In this document: positions 44,478-53,296 of the stretch, piece by piece | Layout: each line of letters starts with the position of its first letter | Numbering within the stretch: the first letter of the stretch is position 1 | NCBI GenBank assembly: GCA_023426365.1 | Contig: JAFAAW010000092.1 | Coordinates: forward strand, 30,937-94,936 | Length of the DNA: 64,000 nucleotides | Direction: 5' to 3' | Source: Pseudomonadota bacterium | GTDB lineage: Bacteria > Pseudomonadota > Alphaproteobacteria > Rhodospirillales > Magnetospirillaceae | Program-made: the position numbers and the translations under genes | Notes under the pieces: generated by a model | Told to the model about the DNA's origin: nothing | Databases searched by the model: none | Seen by the model: only the letters and a program-made list of their open reading frames with translations

Positions 44478-45452
44478 TTACAGCAGCTTGTCGAGGCCCT
44501 TGACCTCGAACTTGAGGGAGCCGGTGGGACAGACATCCACGCACAGACCGCAGCGGGTGCAGTCGGCGCCGATGCCGACATGGATGTCGGGGGCATAGCC
44601 CTTCTTGGTGACGTCCAGCACGTGGGGCACCAGGCAGACCTTGCGGCAGGCGCCCTCGTGGTGGCAATCCATGGGGCGATAGGCGACGCGCAGCGGGCTG
44701 ACGGCGCCGACCACGGCATAGGTGATGCCGATCGGGCACATGTAGCGGCACCACATGCGCCGCGAATAGACCACCTCGAGCGCCAGCAGCACGGCCACGA
44801 TGGCCAGCGCCAGGGTGGGACCGTAGATCAGCGCGCGGCTGACGATGCCGGTGGGCGAGATGGTCTCGTACACCGTATAGCCGGACGCCAGCGCCAGCAG
44901 CGCGAACACCACGTAAAGCACGGTGCGCAGCCGGCGGTCCAGCGCATGGTCCTTGACCAGCCCCTTGGCGGCCAGCTTCAGGTGCAGCTTTTCCGCCCAT
45001 TCCGCCAGCAGGTGATAGGGGCACACCCACGAGCAGAAACTGCGGCCGCCCAACAGCCACCACATGATCAGCACCGTCGTGGTGCCGATGATCAGATTGA
45101 TCAGCACCGTCTTGAACGCCAGCATGACCTGCAGCGCGGAATTCAGATCGGCGAAGTGAAAGCCGATGACGCGCGACGCGGTCAGCGCGCCCTCGATCAA
45201 CTGGACGTCGAATTTGTAGGACAGCACGAACAGCAGGTTCACCACGATCAGCGTGATCCAGCGCCGATTGCGCCATTTGTGGACCTTGGCGCTTTCGTGG
45301 ATCTCGTGCTGGACGCGGGCGTTGTCCTCGCGCGTGCGCTTGTTGGCGCGCTTGGCCTCGTGCAGGGCGCAGGCGGCCTCGGAATATTCGCAGGGCTGGG
45401 GCTTGGCCGGCTCGCGGCCCAGCATGACCGCCAGGGATTTGATCAGGCTCAT
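44478..45452 (-). CDS. nosH: NosH, NapH-like membrane iron-sulfur protein
   Basis: A 324-residue protein with about four to five membrane helices, two CxxxCP motifs (FCSWVCPYH and WCRYMCPIG), and a C-terminal ferredoxin cluster CTRCGLCVDVCP plus CHHEGACRKVC. It matches NosH of clade II nos clusters, which oxidises menaquinol together with NosG. The ATG at 45452 follows GGAGG. It overlaps the nosG stop by four bases. Confidence 0.88.
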   Translation of the reverse strand: MSLIKSLAVMLGREPAKPQPCEYSEAACALHEAKRANKRTREDNARVQHEIHESAKVHKWRNRRWITLIVVNLLFVLSYKFDVQLIEGALTASRVIGFHFADLNSALQVMLAFKTVLINLIIGTTTVLIMWWLLGGRSFCSWVCPYHLLAEWAEKLHLKLAAKGLVKDHALDRRLRTVLYVVFALLALASGYTVYETISPTGIVSRALIYGPTLALAIVAVLLALEVVYSRRMWCRYMCPIGITYAVVGAVSPLRVAYRPMDCHHEGACRKVCLVPHVLDVTKKGYAPDIHVGIGADCTRCGLCVDVCPTGSLKFEVKGLDKLL

Positions 45453-46174
45453 GCCGGCCTCCATTCCTTGCGGGCATCCACCACGATGGCGGCCGGTTCG
45501 GTCGGACAGATCATCTCGCACATGCCGCAGCCGACGCAGGACTGGTTGACCTGGGGCGTGCGGCGCTTGTCGGTGGGATCGGTGCTCATGGGCACCAGTT
45601 GGATGGCCCCTTCGATGGGGCATTCCCGCACGCACAGATCGCACAATTCCAGGTCATAGGGGTGGTCGGCGATGGGAATGGGGTTCCAGCGGTCGATCTG
45701 GGCATAGCGGTGAAGGCCCTGGTCGCGCGCGATTCCCTTGAAGCCGGCGCCCTGGCGGGCCAGGCAGGCATCGGGCTTGTCCAGCCGGGCGATGCCCATG
45801 CGCACCTCTTCCTTCTTGGAAAGCGCGTGGGTCAGCGCGCCGGTCGGGCAGGCCAGGATGCACTGCACGGCGTCGCAGGAAAAATCGCAGGCCTGGTCGC
45901 GGGCGTCGATGTGGGGAACGCCGATGCCGAAGCCTTCATCGATGTCGCCCAGCACGATGGCCTTGACCGGGCAGACCTGCACGCACTGGCCGCACTTGAT
46001 GCACGAGGCCAGGAACTCGTCCTCGGCCAGGGCACCGGGCGGGCGCAGGCGCAGCTCGTGGGCGCGCAGGATCGGCAGCCAGCCGGCCGTGGCGGCCGCC
46101 ACCACGCCGCCGCCCAGCAGGACCGAGCGCAGGAAGCGGCGGCGCGCCTCTTGTGCCCGCGGGGACGCGGTCAT
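45449..46174 (-). CDS. nosG: NosG, NapG-like periplasmic ferredoxin
   Basis: A 241-residue protein with a Tat signal (RRRFLRSVLLGGG). It carries four [4Fe-4S] motifs: CIKCGQCVQVCP, CDFSCDAVQCILACP, CDLCVRECP and CVGCGMCEMICP. It functions with NosH in passing electrons from menaquinol towards the NosZ donor cytochromes. Overlap of four bases with both neighbours. Confidence 0.9.
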   Translation of the reverse strand: MTASPRAQEARRRFLRSVLLGGGVVAAATAGWLPILRAHELRLRPPGALAEDEFLASCIKCGQCVQVCPVKAIVLGDIDEGFGIGVPHIDARDQACDFSCDAVQCILACPTGALTHALSKKEEVRMGIARLDKPDACLARQGAGFKGIARDQGLHRYAQIDRWNPIPIADHPYDLELCDLCVRECPIEGAIQLVPMSTDPTDKRRTPQVNQSCVGCGMCEMICPTEPAAIVVDARKEWRPA

Positions 46175-47430
46175 GACGTTTTCTCCTTGTGGCGAATGCG
46201 CGGATGGGCGTCTTCCAGCAGCAGGGTCGGCTCGGAGAACGGCGCCAGCCGGTCGAGAAAGTCCAGCACCTCCAAGATGGCGGTGCCCTTGAAGAAGCGG
46301 GTGTTGGGAACGTCCATCCACACCCGGCCGGCATAGCCCCACACCCGTTGGGGCGTGTCGCCCACGCCGTCATTGTCGCGGTCGAAGCCTTCGTAGGAAT
46401 CCCAGGAATTGCCTTCCCACACGTTGCGGCTGGCCGAGCCGCCGCCGAATACCGCCACCTCGGTGATGTTGCTTTCCAGGCGGTTGCGGCGGAATTCATT
46501 GCCCTGCCAGTCGTTCAGGAACGAAATGGCGATGTCGTTGAAGGCGATCCGGTTGTCCTCGACGATGTTGACGGTATCGGGCTGGAAGGGCGAGACGTCG
46601 AAGAACAGGCCGTTGGCGCAGTAGAGGATTTCGTTGCCGACGATGGTGACCGCGCTGGCTTCCTTGAGCGAAACGCAGGTGCCGGTGGCGCCCACCGAAT
46701 GCGAGATCACGTTGTTGCGCACCACGTCGCCCTGGTCGTACATCATGGAGATGCCGACCGAATTGTTGATGAAGCGGTTGTTCTCGATCACGTTGTCGGC
46801 CGAGAACATGAAATGCATGCCGTAGCGCCCCCCCGAATGCAGGGTGCCGGTGACGCGGTTGCGCTTGGAATACCACAGCACGAAATCGCGGCTGTTGTAG
46901 ATTTCGTTGTCTTCCAACAGGTTGTCGTCGGAGTACCACAGCCGGATGGAATCGCCGCGCATGCCCAGTTCCAGCTTTTTCGAGCTGATGTAATTGCGGC
47001 GGATGATGTTGTGATAGGACTGCTGGAGGTCGATGCCGAACAGCGCGTCCTCGATGCGGTTGTCCTTGATGACGTTGTTGTTGCCGCGCACCTGGATGCC
47101 GGCATCCTCGCCGTTGTGATCCGAGCCGGTGCCGACCAGATGCATGTTGCGCACGGTGGCGTTGTTGGTCCGCACCACCAGCACGGTCCCCTTGCCGCCG
47201 GCGTCGATGGTCACCTGGCCCTGGCCGTCCAGCTCGATGCCCTTGGTGATCTCCAGCCGCCCCACGTAGCGGCCGGGGGGCGGCGCGATCACCGCCCCCT
47301 CCGCCGCCGCGTCCAGCAGGGCCTGGATTTCGGCCGCATCGCGGGCCGCCGGCATTTCCGGCGTCCGCGCCGCCAGCACCACCGCCGGCACCGCCAGACA
47401 GGCCAAGACGATGCCCAGCCGGCGCATCAT
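46171..47430 (-). CDS. nosD: NosD, periplasmic copper-sulfide maturation protein
   Basis: A 419-residue protein with a signal peptide and a right-handed parallel beta-helix (CASH/NosD repeats, e.g. GNNNVIKDNRIEDALFGIDL, NRVTGTLHSGGRYGMHFMFS). NosD receives material exported by NosFY and is required for the CuZ centre. Two tandem ATGs exist; the first is used here. Confidence 0.94.
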   Translation of the reverse strand: MMRRLGIVLACLAVPAVVLAARTPEMPAARDAAEIQALLDAAAEGAVIAPPPGRYVGRLEITKGIELDGQGQVTIDAGGKGTVLVVRTNNATVRNMHLVGTGSDHNGEDAGIQVRGNNNVIKDNRIEDALFGIDLQQSYHNIIRRNYISSKKLELGMRGDSIRLWYSDDNLLEDNEIYNSRDFVLWYSKRNRVTGTLHSGGRYGMHFMFSADNVIENNRFINNSVGISMMYDQGDVVRNNVISHSVGATGTCVSLKEASAVTIVGNEILYCANGLFFDVSPFQPDTVNIVEDNRIAFNDIAISFLNDWQGNEFRRNRLESNITEVAVFGGGSASRNVWEGNSWDSYEGFDRDNDGVGDTPQRVWGYAGRVWMDVPNTRFFKGTAILEVLDFLDRLAPFSEPTLLLEDAHPRIRHKEKTS

Positions 47431-47432
47431 GG

Positions 47433-48086
47433 CTAACGCCCCTGCAATTGCTTGCGACGGATCAGCGCCGCCAGCACCAGGCAGGCCGCCCCGGCCAGCA
47501 GCAGGCCGAAGCCGTAATGGGGATAGGAAAAGGTGGAGAACTGCGCCACCTTGCCCTCGCCGAACACGGTGGGCATGAACGGCTTGACCGTGAAGGCTCC
47601 CCACGGATGCAGGTTGTGGCCGAACCACCACAGCCAGGCGGAATAGTCGATGACGAAGGCCAGCGGGATGACGATGCCCGACAGCGGCAACACCCACCAG
47701 AACCGCCCGCCATAGAACAGGAAGGCAGTCAGCATCAGACCCACCAGCCCGAACAGATAGGGCGATGCGGCAAGCTCGATCTGGGCACCCTTCTCGATCG
47801 GCTCCATGCCGATGTAGTGGTTGATCACGTTCATTTCGTGAACGCAATCCAGCGCCTCGTCCTCGTGCACCTCATCGGTTTCGGCGCGCTTTTCGCAGCC
47901 GTTCTTGACGCCGTCCATGTGGAAATGGATGCGCACGCCGTCGGGGAAGGTATGGGGCGGGTATTGCGGCGCCTTCAGCGAGACCCACCAGATGGGAGAG
48001 AAGAAGGCCAGGCCGATCAGCAGCATGGCGATGATGGTGAGGCCGCGAAAGGCGAGCGTGGCGCGGCCCATCTGCTGGCGTTGCAT
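47433..48086 (-). CDS. NosB-like membrane protein
   Basis: A 217-residue protein with four to five membrane segments: one N-terminal, a ~75-residue periplasmic stretch with two cysteines (NGCEKRAE, LDCVHEMN), then three to four more. Position between the cytochromes and nosD corresponds to nosB of clade II nos clusters such as Wolinella. Its function is unknown; a role in coupling quinol oxidation or NosZ activity has been proposed for the family. It is separated from nosD by two bases. Confidence 0.75.
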   Translation of the reverse strand: MQRQQMGRATLAFRGLTIIAMLLIGLAFFSPIWWVSLKAPQYPPHTFPDGVRIHFHMDGVKNGCEKRAETDEVHEDEALDCVHEMNVINHYIGMEPIEKGAQIELAASPYLFGLVGLMLTAFLFYGGRFWWVLPLSGIVIPLAFVIDYSAWLWWFGHNLHPWGAFTVKPFMPTVFGEGKVAQFSTFSYPHYGFGLLLAGAACLVLAALIRRKQLQGR

Positions 48087-48158
48087 GGCAACCTCGCTGT
48101 ATCGGAAAGAAATGGAGGGGCCGCCCGCGCAACTTCAGGCGGGCGGCCATGGGCAGGA

Positions 48159-48908
48159 TTACTGGAAGTCGGGGTTCTGCCAGCCCTTCGGACCGATCTT
48201 GTCGGCCGGCGGCTTGATGCGCGAAACGTAGTCCAGCACCGCCTTGGTGTCGCGCTCGGTCATCCACTGGATCTGCTTGACCATGTCAGGGTTGGCGTTG
48301 CGGCGCTTGCCTTCCTTGATCCACTGGTACTGGCGCACCAGGTAGTTGTAGTGCTGGCCTTCCAGGCGCGGATAGTACTTCTCGTTGTCGCCCTGGCCGT
48401 GATCGCCGTGGCACCGGGCGCAATTGTCCTTATACAGCTTCTTGCCGTGCTCGAGGTCGTTGCCCTCGCCCAGGCCCGGTTCCGGGTTCATCTTCAGGGT
48501 CTGGATATAGGCCGCCACGTCCGCGATGGCCTGCGGGCCGCCGATCTGGTCAGGCAGGGCGAACGGATACATGGTCGGGTTGTCGCGGTTGAGCGCGCGG
48601 ATGTCGGCCAACTGCTTGATGATCACCTTGGGATGCTGGCCGGCAAGCTGCGGGAAGGTGCCGTCGACCAGGCCCCAGCCTTCCGGCAGGTGGCAGGCGG
48701 CGCACACTTCGTAAACCTCGCGGCCGTTCTTGAGGTCGGGCGTCAGATGCTCGGCCTCGTCCTTTTCGCCGCCATTGGCGTTCCACTGGTAATCCTTGTC
48801 GCCCAGAAGCTTGCCCTGCTTGGGCTTCTCCAGGGGGCCGGCAAGGGCGGTGCCGGCGGCCGCCATGGCGACGATGGTCACGGCCATGGCCTTGAATATG
48901 GTCTTCAT
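48159..48908 (-). CDS. Diheme periplasmic cytochrome c of the nos cluster (NosC-like)
   Basis: A 249-residue protein with a Sec signal (residues 1-23) and two cytochrome c domains with CAACH (~residue 70) and CARCH (~residue 162). It is probably one of the NosC1/NosC2-type carriers that link NosGH to NosZ. The C-terminus extends into KGWQNPDFQ. The order of the two cytochromes in the electron path is not readable from sequence. Confidence 0.85.
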   Translation of the reverse strand: MKTIFKAMAVTIVAMAAAGTALAGPLEKPKQGKLLGDKDYQWNANGGEKDEAEHLTPDLKNGREVYEVCAACHLPEGWGLVDGTFPQLAGQHPKVIIKQLADIRALNRDNPTMYPFALPDQIGGPQAIADVAAYIQTLKMNPEPGLGEGNDLEHGKKLYKDNCARCHGDHGQGDNEKYYPRLEGQHYNYLVRQYQWIKEGKRRNANPDMVKQIQWMTERDTKAVLDYVSRIKPPADKIGPKGWQNPDFQ

Positions 48909-48966
48909 TTCGCGCTCTCCAGACTTCTGTTCTTTAGATAAAACTTATACCCCCAACCCCCGGCCA

Positions 48967-49566
48967 TCACTTGACGTTGGCTAAGAAATCGGCGATGGCG
49001 TCCAACTCCTGGTCGTTGACCAGATGCATGACCGGCTGCATGGCGTTCGAGGCGCCGTTCTTGCGGTTGCCGGCCTGAATGTCCTTGGCCTGGGCGACCA
49101 GGTAGGCCTTGTCCTGCCCGGCCAGCGCCGGATAGGTCTTCATCATGGGCTTGAGACCGTCCTTGCCGTGGCAGGCGATGCAGGTCTTGGTGCCGTAGAG
49201 CTTCTTGCCCGCGTGGTCGGCCGGTATGGTTTTGGGGCGCGGCAACGTGGCGAGAAAGTCGGCCATCGCACGCATGTCGCCCTCCGACAGATCCTCGACG
49301 ATGGGCTTCATGGTATCGACGGTCTGGCCGTTGGCGCGGGCCCCCGCCTTGATGTCCTTGAGCTGGTTGAACAGGTAATCGGCACTCTGTCCGGCCAGCT
49401 TGGGATAGCCCTCCTGCAGGGGAGTGGCGGCATCCTCGCCGTGGCAGGCGGTGCAGCCCTTGTCGGCGAACAATTGCTTGCCGTCGGCGGCCAGGGCCGG
49501 GGCCGCGGCCAGCGCCCCCAGCACGACCACGGCGCACGCCGCCCGGCGCGAGAGATTGATAATCAT
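48967..49566 (-). CDS. Diheme periplasmic cytochrome c of the nos cluster (NosC-like, c4 type)
   Basis: A 199-residue protein with a Sec signal and two similar ~85-residue class I domains (CTACH and CIACH), each followed by a YPxLAGQ block, the layout of cytochrome c4. It is the gene directly downstream of nosZ and a likely direct donor to the CuA site of NosZ. AAGGAGGA precedes the ATG at 49566. Confidence 0.87.
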   Translation of the reverse strand: MIINLSRRAACAVVVLGALAAAPALAADGKQLFADKGCTACHGEDAATPLQEGYPKLAGQSADYLFNQLKDIKAGARANGQTVDTMKPIVEDLSEGDMRAMADFLATLPRPKTIPADHAGKKLYGTKTCIACHGKDGLKPMMKTYPALAGQDKAYLVAQAKDIQAGNRKNGASNAMQPVMHLVNDQELDAIADFLANVK

Positions 49567-49593
49567 CAAGTCCTCCTTGGCACTTTGACAAAC

Positions 49594-49617
49594 GGGGGGC
49601 GGATCGCTCCGCCCCCC
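49594..49617 (-). other. GC-rich intercistronic hairpin after nosZ
   Basis: GGGGGGCGGA (49594-49603) and TCCGCCCCCC (49608-49617) form a perfect 10-bp stem with a 4-base loop. On the minus strand it lies between the nosZ stop and the cytochrome c4 gene and is followed by GTTTGTC, a poor T-run. It may protect or partly end the nosZ mRNA so that NosZ is made in excess over the downstream proteins. Confidence 0.75.
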
Positions 49618-49649
49618 GCCGTCACGCGATGGTTCTGGTCAGGCCAGGG

Positions 49650-51947
49650 TTACTGGACCTTCTTGGCCCCGTTCTGCTCCAGGTAGGTCTTGGCGCGCAG
49701 GCCGATATCGGCCGCCTTGACCTGGTACTGGAACCACTGCTCGGCCCACAGCATGGCGTTCTGCCAATCGGCCTTCTTGGCGAAGTCTTCCGACTTCTCC
49801 TTGGCGCCCTTGGCGAAGTTCAGCTGGTCGGTGGCGTCTTCCACCAGGGCGACCACAGGCTGGAAGTCCTTGTAGTTCACGCTGGTGATGTAGCCGACGA
49901 CGCCGTCGATGACCTTCTGGGTGTCCAGGTTGGCCTTGACGCGGGCGTCATAGTCCTTCTGCGTGTAGGACACGCCTTCCTTGGCCTTGGCGGCATCCGC
50001 GGCCTTGTAGTTGGCGGGCTGGACCAGCAGGTAGCCTTCCATCTCAAGGTGCAGCGCCGAGCAGAACTCGGTGCAGTAGTACGGGTACACGCCGGCCTTG
50101 TTGGCCTTGAAGGTGGCCGAGGCGGTCTTGCCCGGCTCGAGCGACAGGTTGACGTTGTGCTTGGACACGGCGAAGCCGTGGGTTTCGTCCTGGGCACGCT
50201 CCAGGTTGGTCAGGTGCACGGTGACTTCGTCGCCCTCGGTCACCTCGATGATCTCGGGGGTGATGTGCGAGCGGATCACCGAACCGAACACCTCGACCTT
50301 GCCGGGCTTGCGCTCGATGCGCTCGGAACCGGCACGCACGGCCGCCGGATGCTTCTCGTTGGTCCGCGAGTCGGTGCCGTGCGGATAGCGGATATGCGGC
50401 TTGAGCTTGTCGGCCGAGATGGCCACCGCGTAGTGGGGTTCGCCCAGCGGCAGCGGCATGTCATAGAGCAACTGCATCTTGTCGTTGGACGCGTCGATGA
50501 GCTGGTGGTTCTGCGGATGCAGCGGGCCGACCGGGTTGAAGCGGTCGATGGCCAGCTTGTTCAGCGCCACCACGTACTTGCCCTTCGGGCTGGCCGAGTC
50601 GCCTTCCATGGCCATCAGGTGGCCGATGTTGTAGTGGATGGAGACCTTGTCCAGCACCTTGCCTTCGCAATAGTCCCACTTCGCCAGCATGGAATCCACG
50701 TACAGCGAGGTGTAGGCCACGCAGGGCTTGGAATCGTATTGGGTGTGAAGCGGGCCGAGGCCCAGTTCCACCTGCTTGTGCGTCACCGAGGCCATGTCGA
50801 TGATCGGCACGCCGTAATCATCCTTGCCGGTGAACTTGCCGGCCTTGATCTGGGCCTGGATCTTCTCGAACGAGTAGACGGTGGTGTGGCTGTCCAGCTT
50901 GCCCGAGACGGTGATCAGCTTGCCGTCGGGGGTGACGTCCACGCCGTGCGGCGACTTCGGCTCGGGGATCAGGAACAGCACGCCTTCCTTGGCGGCGGTC
51001 GCCAGGTCGATCACCGCATGGCCGTTGATCTTCTTGGTCTTGCCGGCCTTGAAAAGCTCTTCCGCCTTCTTCCAGTTCACCACGTGCAGGAAGTCGGTGT
51101 CCTTGGCCGAACAGCCCGCCTCGAACGGCGGACGGCCGCGCTCGATGCCGCCCACATAGCGCTCGGCACAGAACGAGTTGGTGAACGACCAGCCATCCGA
51201 CGGACCCTTGCCGAAGTCGGACAGATCCTGGCTATAGGGCGGCAGTTCCAGCGAGAACGAGTTTTCCGGCTCGATGCGGCCCTTCTCGCGGTTGAACTTC
51301 CAGTAGGTGACGGCACCGCGGTACTTTTCGTTGAACTGTTCCAGGGGAACGAATTCGTCTTCCAGCGGGGTCGGGTACTGGGCGGCCTCGATGATGTAGT
51401 CCGTGTTGGGCGACACGAAGGCGCCACCGTGCTCGGACTTCAGGATCGGGTTCTTGACGATCTGCTTGGTCTCGAAGTCCTTCAGATCGATCACGGCGAC
51501 GCGCGGGGTGTTCTTGTCGTTGATGAACAAGTACTGGCCGTCGTATTCGCCGTTGGTTTCCGAGATGGCGGGGTGGTGCGTGTCGCCGAACAGCACCTCG
51601 CGGCCATCGACCATCGAGCCTTCTTTCAACACCCGCTTGGATTCGTCGTCATAGCCGTAGCCCTGCCAGGGCTCGGGCGTGAAGACGCCGATATACTTGA
51701 GGATGCGCATCGACGGGATGCCGTAGACGATGACCTGGCCGCTCTGGCCGCCCGACGAGAAGACGATGAATTCGTCGCGCTTGCCGGTGGGCGTATAGGT
51801 CTTGGCGGCGGCGAGGATGTCCTTCTCGTTCAGCCCGCGACGCTTCATCACATCCTGCAGGCTTTCGGCGGACCACGCGCTCGCAGCCGCGAGAACGCCA
51901 AAGCTCGCCGTGGCGAGCAGGGTCGCCAGCTTCATGCTTCTATTCAT
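49650..51947 (-). CDS. nosZ: NosZ, nitrous oxide reductase, clade II (Sec-dependent)
   Basis: A 765-residue periplasmic copper enzyme that reduces N2O to N2. The signal peptide is a Sec type (MKLATLLATASFGVLAAASA) with no twin arginine, the mark of clade II. The propeller domain includes DTHHPAISETNGEYDGQY (CuZ histidines). The C-terminal cupredoxin has the CuA site CTEFCSALHLEM. No C-terminal heme domain as in Wolinella. nosR and nosX are absent, as expected for clade II. The ATG at 51947 follows GGTGGGG; an upstream in-frame opening is rejected. Confidence 0.96.
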   Translation of the reverse strand: MNRSMKLATLLATASFGVLAAASAWSAESLQDVMKRRGLNEKDILAAAKTYTPTGKRDEFIVFSSGGQSGQVIVYGIPSMRILKYIGVFTPEPWQGYGYDDESKRVLKEGSMVDGREVLFGDTHHPAISETNGEYDGQYLFINDKNTPRVAVIDLKDFETKQIVKNPILKSEHGGAFVSPNTDYIIEAAQYPTPLEDEFVPLEQFNEKYRGAVTYWKFNREKGRIEPENSFSLELPPYSQDLSDFGKGPSDGWSFTNSFCAERYVGGIERGRPPFEAGCSAKDTDFLHVVNWKKAEELFKAGKTKKINGHAVIDLATAAKEGVLFLIPEPKSPHGVDVTPDGKLITVSGKLDSHTTVYSFEKIQAQIKAGKFTGKDDYGVPIIDMASVTHKQVELGLGPLHTQYDSKPCVAYTSLYVDSMLAKWDYCEGKVLDKVSIHYNIGHLMAMEGDSASPKGKYVVALNKLAIDRFNPVGPLHPQNHQLIDASNDKMQLLYDMPLPLGEPHYAVAISADKLKPHIRYPHGTDSRTNEKHPAAVRAGSERIERKPGKVEVFGSVIRSHITPEIIEVTEGDEVTVHLTNLERAQDETHGFAVSKHNVNLSLEPGKTASATFKANKAGVYPYYCTEFCSALHLEMEGYLLVQPANYKAADAAKAKEGVSYTQKDYDARVKANLDTQKVIDGVVGYITSVNYKDFQPVVALVEDATDQLNFAKGAKEKSEDFAKKADWQNAMLWAEQWFQYQVKAADIGLRAKTYLEQNGAKKVQ

Positions 51948-52036
51948 TTTCCCCACCTTCGAACTGTTAAAAAGAAAATCGAAGAGGAACTCCAACACTT
52001 CGCGGGAAAGGATGATCGCTCGACCGGCATGCAGCC

Positions 52037-52050
52037 GTGACCTTGGTCAA
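52037..52050. promoter_or_regulatory. FNR/NNR-type box in the nosZ/sco divergent promoter
   Basis: GTGACCTTGGTCAA, identical in all 14 bases to the box at 21419-21432. It sits ~96 bases before nosZ and ~71 before the Sco gene, so one site could serve both directions. Placement supports co-regulation of nitrite and N2O reduction. Confidence 0.85.
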
Positions 52051-52114
52051 TTCGTTCGAGGTGGTGGTTTGCTCTAATGGTCGGGCTGGAGACGACACAT
52101 CCCCGGGGGACACC

Positions 52115-52669
52115 ATGAGAAAAGCTATCGCCGCCCTGTTCTGCCTTGCCGTGCTGGCGGTTTCCGCCCAGGCGGCCGAGGTCACCGGACGTTTCCGGCT
52201 GGTGGCCCAGGACGGCCGCACCGTCACCGAACGCAGCTTCGACGGCCGCGTGCGCATGGTCACCTTCGGCTATACCTTCTGCCCCGACATCTGCCCCACG
52301 ACGCTGAACACCATGGCCGGCGCGCTCGAATTGCTGGGACCGAAGGCCAGGGAAGTGGTGGGATTGTTCGTCACCGTGGACCCGGCGCGCGACACCGCCG
52401 CCCATCTGCGCGACTATGTGGATGCGTTCGGCCCCGGCTTCGTCGGCCTGACCGGCAGCCGCGAGGCGGTGGACGAGGCGGCACGCGCCTTCCGGGTCCG
52501 CTACGTGCTGAACCCGCCCATGGACGCGGCGGACCCCAACACCTATTTCGTCGATCACACGGCGGGCATTTACGTGATGGACAGGCAGGGCCAATTCGTG
52601 GCCAAGCTGGGCCACCGCGCCGAACCCGACGAGGTGGCGGCCCGACTGATCGAGGTGCTTGAGCGATGA
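52115..52669 (+). CDS. Sco1/SenC-family copper chaperone
   Basis: A 184-residue thioredoxin-fold protein with a signal peptide. The copper motif CPDICP (CxxxC) follows VTFGYTF, and the distal His is in VDHTAGIYV. Sco proteins load CuA sites. Being divergent from nosZ, it may mature the NosZ CuA site or the CuA protein at 24852. The ATG at 52115 with GGGGGA upstream is preferred over the longer frame, which covers the promoter box. Confidence 0.92.
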   Translation: MRKAIAALFCLAVLAVSAQAAEVTGRFRLVAQDGRTVTERSFDGRVRMVTFGYTFCPDICPTTLNTMAGALELLGPKAREVVGLFVTVDPARDTAAHLRDYVDAFGPGFVGLTGSREAVDEAARAFRVRYVLNPPMDAADPNTYFVDHTAGIYVMDRQGQFVAKLGHRAEPDEVAARLIEVLER

Positions 52670-53256
52670 ACCGCCGTCATTTCCTTGCCCTGGCCGCCGT
52701 CGCCGGCCTGCCGGCGCTGATCCCCCTGCCCGCGCGCGCCGCCAAGGCGGAACAGGGGCTGTTCGTCCATGCGGCGCCCCGGCCGCTGCCGGCCCTGGAA
52801 ATCCGCGACAACGAGGGACGGCCCGCCGGCCTGGACGGCTTTCGCGGCCGCCCCGTGCTGGTGAACCTGTGGGCCAGTTGGTGCCTGCCCTGCGTGGCGG
52901 AACTGCCGGCGCTGGACCGCCTGCGGCCGATCATCGAACCCGAGGGCGTCGCCGTCATGGCCCTGTGCCTGGACCGCTCGGGCGCGGTGGGCGCGGTCAA
53001 CACCTATGCCCGCTTGGGCATCCGCAATCTGGCGGTGCATGTGGACACCAACCGCAAGGCGGGCGAAGTGCTGGGGGTGCCGGTGCTGCCCACCACCTTG
53101 CTGATCGATGCCGAAGGGCGCGAGGTCGCCCGCTTCGTCGGCCCCGCCGCCTGGGACGGTCCCGAGGCGCTGGCCCTGCTGCGCGCCCTCAAGGCCGGCA
53201 AGCCGCTGGACAAGTCCATGGCGCCGCCGCTGGCCAAGCCGACCAGCAATCCCTGA
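52666..53256 (+). CDS. TlpA-like periplasmic thioredoxin
   Basis: A 196-residue thioredoxin-fold protein with a Tat-like signal (NRRHFLALAAVAGLPAL), active site WCLPC (in LVNLWASWCLPCVAELP) and cis-Pro block VPVLPTTLLID. TlpA proteins reduce Sco and CuA cysteines before metal loading, which fits its four-base overlap with the Sco gene. Confidence 0.9.
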   Translation: MNRRHFLALAAVAGLPALIPLPARAAKAEQGLFVHAAPRPLPALEIRDNEGRPAGLDGFRGRPVLVNLWASWCLPCVAELPALDRLRPIIEPEGVAVMALCLDRSGAVGAVNTYARLGIRNLAVHVDTNRKAGEVLGVPVLPTTLLIDAEGREVARFVGPAAWDGPEALALLRALKAGKPLDKSMAPPLAKPTSNP

Positions 53257-53296
53257 GGCGGGGAAATAGGGGCAAAAGCAGGAAGACGACGGCGGC

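Noticed and set aside
49584..49597. TTGAC upstream of the cytochrome c4 gene as an FNR-type box
   Set aside because: The opposite arm is GGGGG, and the site lies in the short nosZ-cytochrome gap next to a hairpin. No palindrome.
44460..52050. nosR or nosX in the nos cluster
   Set aside because: No FMN-binding polyferredoxin NosR and no ApbE-type NosX are present. The polyferredoxin-like gene at 44478 is the smaller NapH/NosH type, in keeping with clade II.
52037..52114. Longer Sco protein starting at 52037
   Set aside because: The extra 26 residues precede the signal peptide and would place the FNR-type box inside the gene. The ATG at 52115 begins a normal signal peptide.
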